DNA of 64,000 nucleotides from JBJMLO01 sp045805265 (GTDB taxonomy: Bacteria; Actinomycetota; UBA4738; JACQTL01): positions 62,001 to 126,000 of the forward strand of contig JBJMLO010000030.1 of NCBI GenBank assembly GCA_045805265.1, written 5' to 3'. A model generated the notes under the pieces. The model did not search any database. It was not told the DNA's origin and saw nothing but the letters and a program-made list of their open reading frames with translations. Both the position numbers and the translations under genes were made by a program. Below are positions 25,248 through 33,743 of this stretch, piece by piece; the stretch's first letter is position 1, and each line of letters starts with the position of its first letter.

Positions 25248-26093
25248 CTAGGACTTCGACGCCGATGGCTTCGGCGTCCGCTTCTTCTTCCCGTTGCCCG
25301 CCCCCGCGGACGGTTTCGCGGAGGCCGCGGCGGACGGCGAGGCCGAGGCCTGTGGCGAGACGGACGGCGTCGGCGAGGCGGCGGGCGCCGGGAACACGTT
25401 GGGCGGGAGACCGGCCGAAATCTCCGCGTTGATGAGCTTCTGGTAGCCGTCGGTGAACAGCTGCTTCGCCACCGGCACCAGCGCCGCGCTCTGGGCGAGG
25501 AGCGCCTGCTGCTCGGCACCGGTGGCGCCGGCGGCCTGCGCGAGCCCGGCCCCGACCTGCTGGTAGACGTTCATCGACTCCACCAGCATCTCCTGCGAGT
25601 CCAGGAGGTCGACCAGGTCCGGGAAGCCCTTGACGATCGTCGTCACGCCCAGGGCCTGGATCTTCCCGGCGGCCGCCTTCGCGTTCGTCGCGATCTCCGT
25701 CCCCGCCTTGTTCGCGTCGGCGGGACTGAGCTTGCCGGACTGGAAGTCCTGAAGCTGCGTCGACAGGTCCTGGAATGCCGCCACCTGGTCCCCGCCTGGG
25801 AGCGGCGTGGCGACACCCTGGAGGTACTGGGTCACCGGGCCGACGTACTGCTGGACCCGGGACTGCCGCGTGTGCTGGCGGGCGGCCTTGGCCTCCTTGC
25901 GGTTGTTCGAGGCGGAGATCATGAAGATCGCCACGACGATCGCTGCGATCCCGGCGAGGACGACGGCGCCGGCCGTCCACCGGAACCAGGTCCGCCGGAC
26001 CAGCGGTTTCGGGGGCTCCACGTAGCCGGGCCGGGGGCCCCTCGCCACGGGCCGCCGCCCGGCCTTCGTCCTGCCCTTGCCCTTGATCGCCAT
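25248..26093 (-). CDS. Single-pass membrane protein with C-terminal low-complexity tail
   Basis: 281 aa from ATG 26093 (a GTG 9 bases further upstream is an alternative). A very basic N-terminus (1-37), one membrane helix (38-60) and a helical Gln/Ala-rich extracytoplasmic domain (65-235). The tail is Ser/Pro/Ala/Lys-rich and ends in lysine repeats. No enzyme motif and no recognised family. It lies between tatC and the lipid kinase, and could be a surface or scaffold protein. Confidence 0.7.
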   Translation of the reverse strand: MAIKGKGRTKAGRRPVARGPRPGYVEPPKPLVRRTWFRWTAGAVVLAGIAAIVVAIFMISASNNRKEAKAARQHTRQSRVQQYVGPVTQYLQGVATPLPGGDQVAAFQDLSTQLQDFQSGKLSPADANKAGTEIATNAKAAAGKIQALGVTTIVKGFPDLVDLLDSQEMLVESMNVYQQVGAGLAQAAGATGAEQQALLAQSAALVPVAKQLFTDGYQKLINAEISAGLPPNVFPAPAASPTPSVSPQASASPSAAASAKPSAGAGNGKKKRTPKPSASKS

Positions 26094-26154
26094 GCGGGTC
26101 ACCTCGTCAGACGTGCGGAAGATGCGGGAAATGCGGTTCCCCAGGATACCGGCC

Positions 26155-26937
26155 TCAACGCTTCATGAGCCGGGTGATCCAGATCGTCGCCTCGTAGAAC
26201 AGGACCATCGGGACGGACATCGCGAGCAGCGTGAACGGGTCCTGGCTGGGGGTGATGACCGCGGCGAAGATCACGATGAACAGGATGGCGAACCGCCGCC
26301 AGTCCCGGAGCTTCCGGCTCGACACGATCCCCACCGAGGCCAGGAAGATCAGCACCAGCGGGAACTCGAAGGACAGCCCGAAGGCCAGCGTGAGCAGCAG
26401 GACGAAGCTGATGTACTTCGAGGCCTCCGGCAGCACGACGATGTTGTGTCCCCCGAACCCCAGCAGGAACCGCAGGCCCCGCGGCAGCGTGTAGAACGCG
26501 AAGAACGCGCCCAGCGCGAACAGGAGGATCGAGGACAGGATGAACGGCACCGTGAGCCGCCGTTCCTTCTCGGTGAGCCCCGGCGTGATGAACCGCCACA
26601 GCTGGAACAGCACGATCGGCAGGGCGATGCCGAGGCCGATGTACAGGGCGATCTTGAGGTGGATCAGGAACGGTCCGATGACCCCTGCGTTGACGAGCTG
26701 GTCGCAGCGAGTGGGGGGCCGATCGATCTTGGGAAGGGCCCGGCAGGCCTGCGTGTAGGGGTGGATGACGAAGTGCAGGACCGGAGGGAACAGGAACCAC
26801 CCGGCGATCGCGGCGACCACGACGGCGATGATCGAGATGAACACCCGGCGGCGGAGCTCCTCCAGGTGCTCCACCATGGTCATGGCGCGCGCGTGATCGC
26901 GGTCCTTCCGGCGCAACCACGTGGGGACGACGCGCAT
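26155..26937 (-). CDS. tatC: Twin-arginine translocase subunit TatC
   Basis: 260 aa with six predicted membrane helices. The EHLEELRRRV segment near the N-terminus, the FxFYTLP region and the C-terminal FAAVITPSQDPFTLLAMSVPMVLFYE are hallmark TatC sequences. TatC recognises twin-arginine signal peptides of folded exported proteins. The loop after helix 1 carries two cysteines (in QACRAL and TRCDQL). 21 bp after tatA, same strand. Confidence 0.97.
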   Translation of the reverse strand: MRVVPTWLRRKDRDHARAMTMVEHLEELRRRVFISIIAVVVAAIAGWFLFPPVLHFVIHPYTQACRALPKIDRPPTRCDQLVNAGVIGPFLIHLKIALYIGLGIALPIVLFQLWRFITPGLTEKERRLTVPFILSSILLFALGAFFAFYTLPRGLRFLLGFGGHNIVVLPEASKYISFVLLLTLAFGLSFEFPLVLIFLASVGIVSSRKLRDWRRFAILFIVIFAAVITPSQDPFTLLAMSVPMVLFYEATIWITRLMKR

Positions 26938-26958
26938 GCTCGGCGGGTTCCGGGGCGG

Positions 26959-27264
26959 CTAGGAGGGGCCCGCGGTCCCCGGATCGGGGTCCCTCGGCCC
27001 CGCGGCCGCCGCGGGCGGGCCGCTCCGGTCGTCCCACTCCTCGACCGGTTCCACGAACTCCGGGCCCGTCTCGTCGCGGATATCGCCGTCGAGATCGGGG
27101 TTGATCGTGGCTTCGAACGAGGACCGGACCTCGTCGGTCTGCCGGCGGAGCTCCCGGAGGGCCTTGCCCACGGACTTGCCCACCTCCGGCAGCCGCTTGG
27201 GGCCCACGATCAGGAGGGCCACCAGGAGGATCACGATGAGTTCGGGAGCACCGATGTTGAACAT
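26959..27264 (-). CDS. tatA: Twin-arginine translocase subunit TatA/TatB family
   Basis: 101 aa. An N-terminal membrane helix is followed by the GPKRLPEVGKSVGKALRE hinge and amphipathic helix that define the family. The acidic, Pro/Gly-rich C-terminus is disordered. Only one such subunit is seen here, and it could serve as TatA or, given the PELIVILLVALLIVGP start, as TatB. It forms the translocation pore with TatC. Confidence 0.93.
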   Translation of the reverse strand: MFNIGAPELIVILLVALLIVGPKRLPEVGKSVGKALRELRRQTDEVRSSFEATINPDLDGDIRDETGPEFVEPVEEWDDRSGPPAAAAGPRDPDPGTAGPS

Positions 27265-27326
27265 GGGACTCCAGGGCGCCGGGGTTCCGGCGATGCCGAT
27301 GGTGGGATGGTTCCGGAACCGGAATT

Positions 27327-27596
27327 CTACCGCCGGTGCTTCGCCCGGGACCGGGACCGGCTGCCGTCTCCGGCCGAGCGGATCGCCTCGACCCGCTCCT
27401 GGACCCGCTCCGCGTGCTCCTGGGCCGCCGCGGCGTCGCGCTGGATCGCCTCGAGGACCGGCCGAACCTCCCGCTGGAACCGCACGACCGAGCCCGTCAG
27501 GCGCTTCACCTGCTTGGCCAGCTGGACCACGAACGCGGTCAGGACCACCAGGGTGCAGCCCCCCACGACCAGCCAGACCACGGCGACGGTCGACAT
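27327..27596 (-). CDS. Small membrane-anchored coiled-coil protein
   Basis: 89 aa. One membrane helix (about 5-25) followed by a helical, Arg/Glu-rich cytoplasmic part with heptad character and a basic Ser/Arg tail. No known family, though the layout is common next to tat genes. ATG 27596. Confidence 0.6.
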   Translation of the reverse strand: MSTVAVVWLVVGGCTLVVLTAFVVQLAKQVKRLTGSVVRFQREVRPVLEAIQRDAAAAQEHAERVQERVEAIRSAGDGSRSRSRAKHRR

Positions 27597-27630
27597 GGAG
27601 CGAGCATACCCGGGGTGCCCGGGGGGTTTT

Positions 27631-27996
27631 TCAGCCGTCCAGCAGGCGGCGGCAGAACTCCTCGTCCTCGAGCATCTTGTGGAAGTCGATCAGGTCGTCG
27701 GTGGTGAACGCCGGGGCGTCGCTCCCGGGCCGGGCCGGGGCGAGCTCCTCGCTCACCTGCTCGAACCGTGACTGGACCGCGGTCGCAGCCTGGCGCTGGT
27801 CGCTGACATCCACGCCCGCGGACACGAGCAGCGCGACGATCTTGCGGTCGGCCCGCTTCTCGACGGGGCCCATGCACTCCGGGCACACGAACTGGTAGAA
27901 CCCCTCGCTCCCGCCGCGCTCGACCGACAGCAGGATGGCCTCGGGGCCCATGTCCACTTCCCCGCATCGGGGACAGGTCGTCCGGATGGTGGTCAT
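27631..27996 (-). CDS. Small zinc-ribbon protein
   Basis: 121 aa from ATG 27996. Cys8-x2-Cys11 and Cys38-x2-Cys41 form a zinc ribbon; the C-terminal half (70-121) is helical and acidic, with an FHKMLEDEEFCRRLL end. Unknown function. It lies between pafC and tatA on the same strand. The same frame continues upstream through pafC but is not coding there. Confidence 0.7.
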   Translation of the reverse strand: MTTIRTTCPRCGEVDMGPEAILLSVERGGSEGFYQFVCPECMGPVEKRADRKIVALLVSAGVDVSDQRQAATAVQSRFEQVSEELAPARPGSDAPAFTTDDLIDFHKMLEDEEFCRRLLDG

Positions 27997-28094
27997 TTCG
28001 AGGGAGGTATCGGCGACGCCGGGACGACGCTTGAGCGGTTCGGGCCGAAGGTCTCGCGTGCGTGGGCCATTGGGCCGAGGTCCTTCGAGGAGCC

Positions 28095-29060
28095 TCAGGC
28101 TCGTTCGCGATACCGCTCGAGCATGGCCCCGGCCACGGAGGCCACCTCCCGCTCCAGCTCCCTCGGCCAGAGCACCCGGACCGCGTCGCCGAGCCGCAGG
28201 ACCAGCCTGGCCACCCACTGGAGGCGCTTGGTGGGCAGGAGCACGTCGGCCGTGCCGTCCTCGCGCTCGGTCACCCCGTCGGTCTCGTAGTACTCGGCCA
28301 CCCACATGGCGCCCGGGGCCAGCCGGAGCCGGACCTCGATGTCGTCCTCCGAGCGCGTGTACAGGGGCCGGCCGGCGCCGGCCAGGCCCCGGGGCTCGAA
28401 CGACTCGCCGGTGGCGTCCGCCCGGCGCATGCGGTCCAGCCGGAACATCCGTTCCTCGCCCGACCGGTGGTCGAAGGCCACCACGTACCACTGCCCCAGC
28501 GCCGAGAAGACCTCCTCCGGATCGATCCGCCGGACGCTGGCCTCGTCGGTGGAGGCGGCGTAGTACTCGATCTCCAGGCGCCGGTGCTCCGCGGCCGCCT
28601 CCCGGACCGCAGCCAGGTGGTCGGACGGCGGCGCGCCGGGCTCGGCGGCCTCCACCCGGCCGGCCAGCCCGCCCAGGGCCTCGGGACCGAGCGCCGCTTC
28701 CAGCTTGCGCAGGGCCGACTCCAGGGCGGCGGCCTCCGGCAGTCCGGGCGCGCCGAGCAGCGCGGTCCCCTCCAGGTACAGCGCCAACGCCTCGCTCCGG
28801 GTGAGACGTAGCGGCCGGGCGAAGTAGTCCGCCATGGAGATCCACACCCGGCCGTCCTCCACCTGAACCTCGATGAGGTCGCCCGGGCCGTAGGGGGGGA
28901 GCCCCGACATGAACAGGAGGTCCAGGTCCGCCGCCAGCTCGCCCTCGGGGACGTCGAACAGCCGGGACAGCTCGTCGAGGCGGACCCCCGGGTGGCGCAC
29001 GACGTATGGGACCACGGCCAGGAGCCGCCGGAGGCGCTGGGAGACCCGGGCCGGGCGCAC
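28095..29060 (-). CDS. pafC: WYL-domain transcriptional regulator PafC
   Basis: 321 aa from GTG 29060, which starts one base after the pafB stop. N-terminal winged helix (QRLRRLLAVVPYVVRHPGVRLDELSRLF), WYL domain in the middle (SALGQWYVVAFDHRSGEERMFRLDRM), then a C-terminal WCX extension. With PafB it forms an activator of DNA-damage genes in mycobacteria, apparently sensing single-stranded nucleic acid through the WYL domain. Position within the proteasome/tat cluster supports the assignment. Confidence 0.92.
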   Translation of the reverse strand: MRPARVSQRLRRLLAVVPYVVRHPGVRLDELSRLFDVPEGELAADLDLLFMSGLPPYGPGDLIEVQVEDGRVWISMADYFARPLRLTRSEALALYLEGTALLGAPGLPEAAALESALRKLEAALGPEALGGLAGRVEAAEPGAPPSDHLAAVREAAAEHRRLEIEYYAASTDEASVRRIDPEEVFSALGQWYVVAFDHRSGEERMFRLDRMRRADATGESFEPRGLAGAGRPLYTRSEDDIEVRLRLAPGAMWVAEYYETDGVTEREDGTADVLLPTKRLQWVARLVLRLGDAVRVLWPRELEREVASVAGAMLERYRERA

Positions 29061-29061
29061 G

Positions 29062-30015
29062 TCAGCGCTCCCCGGCCGCGGCTTCGAGGCGCCGGACCAC
29101 GTCGTCGCGGAGCTCCGCCGGTCCCAGCACGACGGCCTCGGGCCCGAAGGAGAGCGCCCAGGAGACGAACCCCTCCCCCCGTTCCGCGGGAAGGGCCACC
29201 TCGACCCAGCCGTCGTCCCCCGTGCCCACCACCCGGGCCTCCGCGACCGAGGCCACCGCCCACCACGACACGTCGGGCGAGAAGGCAACGCGGGCCTCGA
29301 CGGCCTCGTCCGCCGGCGGCCAGGGCCCTGCGCGGAGGTGCTCCCGGCCGTCGAAGGCCTCGGGGGGCACCGACGCCTCGCCGGCGTCCCCGGGATCCGA
29401 CCGGAGGCGCGACAGCCGGAAGGACCGGATGTCCTCCCGGTCACGGTCCAGCCCCACCAGGTACCAGTGCCCGGCCCGCCAGACCAGCGAGTACGGGTCC
29501 ACGTGCCGGCCCGACTCCTCGCCGGAGGCCGCCCGGTAGTGGAACCGCAGGCTGCGACGGCCCTCGATGGCCTCCGTGACGGCGCGCAGGCGCCCGGCCG
29601 CGACGTCTGCCCCGGACGCCACCGGCCCCCCGGCCAGCCGGGCCAGCGCGCTCGGCTCGACCCCGGCCTGGAGCTTGCGCACGGCCTGCTCCGCGTCGCC
29701 CTCGGTGCCGGGGGTCTGCGCCGCGACGAACAGCGCCGAGATCTCCTCCTCCGTGAACTCGATGTCCGGGAGGTAGTAGCGCTCCTTGGGAATGCGGTAG
29801 CCCTGGTCGACGTCCCAGGCGTCGGTCGCGCCCACCTCCACCGGCACGCCGAGGTCGCGGAGCACGTCCTTGTCGCGCTCGAACATGCGCTTGGCGCTCT
29901 CGTCGTCGGCCTGGTCGTACGCCGGGAGCCGCTCGCGGATCTGGTCGAAGGTCAGGAACCGGGGCGTCTCCAGCAGGAGGATGACCAGGTTGAGCAGGCG
30001 TTCCAGCGGGTGCAT
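29062..30015 (-). CDS. pafB: WYL-domain transcriptional regulator PafB
   Basis: 317 aa from ATG 30015, where the typical HPLERLLNLVILLLETPRFLT helix starts. N-terminal winged helix (1-75), WYL domain (SLVWRAGHWYLVGLDRDREDIRSFRLSRL) and WCX domain. Forms the PafBC heteromer with the gene directly downstream (1-bp gap). Its start codon is only 24 bp from that of the divergent DUF3866 gene, so the promoter must lie within or beside a coding region, or transcription must be leaderless. Confidence 0.93.
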   Translation of the reverse strand: MHPLERLLNLVILLLETPRFLTFDQIRERLPAYDQADDESAKRMFERDKDVLRDLGVPVEVGATDAWDVDQGYRIPKERYYLPDIEFTEEEISALFVAAQTPGTEGDAEQAVRKLQAGVEPSALARLAGGPVASGADVAAGRLRAVTEAIEGRRSLRFHYRAASGEESGRHVDPYSLVWRAGHWYLVGLDRDREDIRSFRLSRLRSDPGDAGEASVPPEAFDGREHLRAGPWPPADEAVEARVAFSPDVSWWAVASVAEARVVGTGDDGWVEVALPAERGEGFVSWALSFGPEAVVLGPAELRDDVVRRLEAAAGER

Positions 30016-30039
30016 CCGGCGCGGATCATACTCGCCGTC

Positions 30040-31140
30040 ATGGTCCGGCTCCGCCAGGCGAGGGTCCTCGCCGTGCTGGCCGAGCGCCCCGGCGCGGTCG
30101 AGCTCCGCGTCGAGGTCGACGGCGCGGAGGCCCTGGCCATCGCCTACCCGGAGCTCACGGGTCGCCCCGAACCCGGTGGGAGCATCCTGGTGAACACGAC
30201 GGCGGTCGAGCTCGGCCTCGGCACCGGGGGCTACCACCTCGTGGTGGCGGTCGACGGCGCTCCTCCCGCCACGCCCGGCCGAGGGCACGTGATGAAGGCC
30301 CGCTACACGCCGCTGCAGACCGCGGTGGAGTCGGTCGAGGAGACCCACGCCGAGGTGCTCGAACGGTCCGAGGGGCTTCGCGGCGCGCCCGTGGTAGTCG
30401 CGCCGCTGCACTCCCTGATCGCGCCGATCGCGGCCGGCGCCCGGGCGGCCGGGGCGCAGCGCGTCGTGTACGTGATGACGGATCAGGCCGCTCTCCCGGG
30501 CCCGTTCTCCCGGCTGGTCCCCCGCCTGCGCGACGCGGGCCTGCTGGACGGGTTCGTCACCTCAGGGCAGGCCTTCGGAGGCGAGCTGGAGGCCTCCACG
30601 TCGTGGACCGGGCTCCTGGCCGCGGTGGAGGTCATGGGCGCCGACGCCGTCGTCGTGGCCGACGGCCCGGGAAACCTGGGCACGGCGACCCGGTGGGGCG
30701 TCTCGGCGCTGGCCGGCGGGAACTCGCTGAACGCGGCCCACGCGCTGGGCGGGCAGCCCGTGGCGGCGCTGCGGATGAGCTTCGCCGACGAGCGGGACCG
30801 ACACCGGGGGGTCTCCCACCACTCGCTGACGATCCTGCAGGACGTGTGCCTGGTCCCCGCCACCGTGGCCGTTCCCGCGCTGGAGGAACCCCATCGCGCA
30901 CGGGTCTGGGAGGCCCTCCGCGGGGCCCGGCTGGAGGACCACCACCAGCTGGTCGAGGCCGCCGGAGAAGCGGCCCTGGAGACCCTGCGGGAGGCCGGCA
31001 TCGACCTGGAGTCGATGGGCCGCACCCCCCAGGACGACCCGGCCTTCTTCCTGGCGGGCGGCGCGGCCGGCATCCTGGCGGGACGGATGGCGGCGCGGAC
31101 CCGGCGGTGGCGCTCGCCGGCGCCTCCCGCGGCCCCGTAG
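30040..31140 (+). CDS. DUF3866 family protein
   Basis: 366 aa from ATG 30040. The MVRLRQARVLAVLAERPGAVELRVEV start, GRGHVMKARYTPLQ and the SHHSLTILQ segment match DUF3866, an actinobacterial family of unknown function. No signal peptide or membrane helix. The repeated glycine-rich (GADAVVVADGPGNLGT) segments suggest an alpha/beta fold. Divergent from pafB with only 24 bp between start codons. Confidence 0.88.
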   Translation: MVRLRQARVLAVLAERPGAVELRVEVDGAEALAIAYPELTGRPEPGGSILVNTTAVELGLGTGGYHLVVAVDGAPPATPGRGHVMKARYTPLQTAVESVEETHAEVLERSEGLRGAPVVVAPLHSLIAPIAAGARAAGAQRVVYVMTDQAALPGPFSRLVPRLRDAGLLDGFVTSGQAFGGELEASTSWTGLLAAVEVMGADAVVVADGPGNLGTATRWGVSALAGGNSLNAAHALGGQPVAALRMSFADERDRHRGVSHHSLTILQDVCLVPATVAVPALEEPHRARVWEALRGARLEDHHQLVEAAGEAALETLREAGIDLESMGRTPQDDPAFFLAGGAAGILAGRMAARTRRWRSPAPPAAP

Positions 31141-31148
31141 CGGGGGGC

Positions 31149-32132
31149 TCAGGCCGCGTCGGCCGAGGTCGGTTCCTCCGGACCCTCGGCCCGGCCCTGC
31201 TGCGCCGCGGGCGGCCGGCGGGCGCTCACGATCATGGCCACGGCGACCACGATCACGGCGCCGGCGACCAGGGTGCTCCCGGTGATCGGCTCGCTGAGGA
31301 ACGCCCATCCCAGGAACACCGCGACGACCGGGTTCACGTACGCGTACGTGGACACCAGCGAGATGCGGGCGTTGCGCAGCAACCATACGTACGCGCTGAA
31401 CGCGACCAGGGACCCGAAGACGATCAGGTAGGCGAGCCCCAGGATCGAGCTCAACGAGATTCGCGAGAGGTGCACGTCTCCGAGCTCGCCGGACGCGACC
31501 CCCACGACGGCGAGGAGCGCCCCGCCCGCCACCATCTGCATCGCCGTCGAGACCAGCGGCCGGGACGGCAGCGGGGCGCGCCGCGAGTACAGCGACCCGA
31601 TTGCCCAGGACAGCGCCGCGAACAGGGCCGCTCCGGCGCCGGCCAGGTTCAGGTGACCCGTTCCGGAGGTCGACGGCGAGCCCAGCACCAGCAGCACGAT
31701 GCCGGCGAACCCGACCGCCACGCCGCCGGCCTCGAGCCGCCGCACGCGCTCACCGAAGGCGGCCACGCCGATGACGACCATCCACAACGGGATGGTCGCC
31801 ACCAGCAATGCGGTGACGCCGGAGGCGATGTGCTGCTCGGACCACACGACGGCGCCGTTCCCGCCGACCAGCAGCAGGCCGCCCACGATCAGGGCCGAGC
31901 GCCACTGCGGCCACCCCGGACGGTCGCCCTCCCAGTCGCCCCGGCGCGCCGCGACGGCGTACAGGAGCCCCCCAGCCACCAGGAACCGCACCGAGGCCAT
32001 CAGGAACGGCGGCATCGTGTCGATCGCCTCGCGGATCGCGAGGTACGTCGACCCCCAGAGGACGTACACCGTGATCAGGGCCACCCACACGACGGGGGTG
32101 ACGGCCCGGGAGGCAGCCGATGCCGGCCTCAT
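31149..32132 (-). CDS. EamA-family (drug/metabolite) exporter
   Basis: 327 aa with ten predicted membrane helices in two EamA repeats (VLWGSTYLAIREAI near the N-terminus and SRRAPLPSRPLVSTAMQM between the halves). The family exports amino acids or metabolites; the substrate is unknown. Transcribed from its own promoter candidate at 32201-32227, with a ~70-base leader. ATG 32132. Confidence 0.9.
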   Translation of the reverse strand: MRPASAASRAVTPVVWVALITVYVLWGSTYLAIREAIDTMPPFLMASVRFLVAGGLLYAVAARRGDWEGDRPGWPQWRSALIVGGLLLVGGNGAVVWSEQHIASGVTALLVATIPLWMVVIGVAAFGERVRRLEAGGVAVGFAGIVLLVLGSPSTSGTGHLNLAGAGAALFAALSWAIGSLYSRRAPLPSRPLVSTAMQMVAGGALLAVVGVASGELGDVHLSRISLSSILGLAYLIVFGSLVAFSAYVWLLRNARISLVSTYAYVNPVVAVFLGWAFLSEPITGSTLVAGAVIVVAVAMIVSARRPPAAQQGRAEGPEEPTSADAA

Positions 32133-32200
32133 ACCGGGCGTCGACCGGTCCCCTCGGGGTTCCGCTCCGAGCTGCTGCCACGGGTCCCGGTCATCGCGAC

Positions 32201-32227
32201 ATCATAGAAACGCAAGCGCGGCGTCAA
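32201..32227 (-). promoter_or_regulatory. Near-consensus promoter for the EamA exporter
   Basis: Minus-strand TTGACG (-35, bases 32222-32227) and TATGAT (-10, bases 32201-32206) are separated by 15 bp, slightly short of the ideal 17. They lie 69 bases upstream of the ATG at 32132, in an AT-richer patch of the intergenic region. Confidence 0.5.
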
Positions 32228-32316
32228 ATTGCCCGCGCCGCCGCTGCCGGGTGAGCGTCCTTCCGGACTTCGCACGACCTTCCGAACGCTCGACGCCGCC
32301 AGATCGTGAGACGGCC

Positions 32317-33675
32317 TCACATGTGGGCGATGAGCTGCTCCACCCGCTCGTCGACGGACTTGAACGGGTCCTTGCACAGAACCGTGCGCTGGGCCTGGTC
32401 GTTCAGCTTGAGGTGGACCCAGTCCACGGTGTAGTCGCGGCGGCGCTGCTTGGCCTGGCGGATGAACTCCCCGCGGAGCCGGGCCCGCGTCGTCTGGGGC
32501 GGCTCGCGCATGGCCCGCGTCACGTCCTTCTCCTCGACCGCCCGGTCGACGCGTCCCTTCCGCTCCATCAAGTAGTACAGGCCGCGGTCGCGGTTCACGT
32601 CGTGATAGGCCAGGTCCATCAGCGCGACCTTCGCGCTGGCCAGCGGCAGGCCGTGCTTGGCCCGGTACCGCTCGATCAGGACGTGCTTGGTGACCCAATC
32701 CACCTTCCGGACCAGCCGTTCGGGCTGCTGGTCGGCCAGCGCGTCGAGGGCCGTCCGCCACTCCTGCAGCAGGCGTTGTGACAGCACGTCGCCGTCGCGG
32801 CGCTCCAGGAACCGGGACGTTCGCTCGTAGTACTCGTTCTGGATGTCGATGGCGGACAGCTCCCGGCCGTTGGCCAAGCGGACCTTCTTCCGGCAGGACA
32901 TGTCGTGCGAGATCTCCCGGATGGCCCGGATGGGGTTCTCCAGGGTGAGGTCGCGCATCACGGTGTTCTCCTCGACCATGCGCAGGACCAGGTCGGTGAT
33001 GCCGACCTTCATGAGGTTCGTCCACTCGCTCATGTTCGAGTCGCCGACGATGACGTGGAGGCGCCGGAACCGCTCGGCGTCCGCGTGGGGCTCGTCGCGG
33101 GTGTTGATGATCGGGCGTGACCGGGTGGTGGCGCTCGAGACCCCCTCCCAGATGTGCTCCGCGCGCTGGCTGAGGCAGAACTGGGCGCCGCGCGGCCCGT
33201 GGAGCACCTTGCCCGCCCCGCAGTAGACCTGCCGCGTCACGAAGAACGGGATCAGCACGTCCGCCATGCGCGCGAACTCGCCCTGCCGGGCCACCAGGTA
33301 GTTCTCGTGGCAGCCGTAGGAGTTCCCGGCCGAGTCGGTGTTGTTCTTGAACAGGAACACCTCGCCGGAGATGCCCTCCTCGTGCAGCCGGAGCTGCGCC
33401 GCCGACAGCAGGGCCTCGAGGATCCGCTCCCCCGCCTTGTCGTGCGCCACGAGGTCGAGCACCTTGTCGCACTCCGGCGTGGCGTACTCCGGGTGCGAGC
33501 CGACGTCGAGGTACAGCCGGGCGCCGTTCTCCAGGAACACGTTCGACGACCGCCCCCAGTGCACGACCCGGCGGAACAGGTACCGGGCCACCTCGTCCGG
33601 CGACAGCCTGCGCTGCCCCCGGAACGTGCAGGTCACCCCGTACTCGTTCTCCAGCCCGAAGATCCGCCGGTCCAC
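32317..33675 (-). CDS. pafA: Pup-protein ligase
   Basis: 452 aa from GTG 33675, giving the conserved start RRIFGLENEYG. Carboxylate-amine ligase of the glutamine-synthetase fold. Asp57 in LYLDVGSHPEY is the catalytic base. HENYLV, the KNNTDSAGNSYG loop, INTRDEPHAD and the WVHLKLNDQAQR C-terminal domain match PafA. It activates the deamidated C-terminal Glu of Pup and attaches it to target lysines. Lacks the Dop-loop insertion, which separates it from dop at 39279-40763. Confidence 0.95.
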   Translation of the reverse strand: MDRRIFGLENEYGVTCTFRGQRRLSPDEVARYLFRRVVHWGRSSNVFLENGARLYLDVGSHPEYATPECDKVLDLVAHDKAGERILEALLSAAQLRLHEEGISGEVFLFKNNTDSAGNSYGCHENYLVARQGEFARMADVLIPFFVTRQVYCGAGKVLHGPRGAQFCLSQRAEHIWEGVSSATTRSRPIINTRDEPHADAERFRRLHVIVGDSNMSEWTNLMKVGITDLVLRMVEENTVMRDLTLENPIRAIREISHDMSCRKKVRLANGRELSAIDIQNEYYERTSRFLERRDGDVLSQRLLQEWRTALDALADQQPERLVRKVDWVTKHVLIERYRAKHGLPLASAKVALMDLAYHDVNRDRGLYYLMERKGRVDRAVEEKDVTRAMREPPQTTRARLRGEFIRQAKQRRRDYTVDWVHLKLNDQAQRTVLCKDPFKSVDERVEQLIAHM

Positions 33676-33743
33676 GCCACCAGTGTATGGGCGCGGGGAG
33701 GCGAACCAGGCCAACGAGCCGTGCGCGGGTGCTCTGCCCCCGG

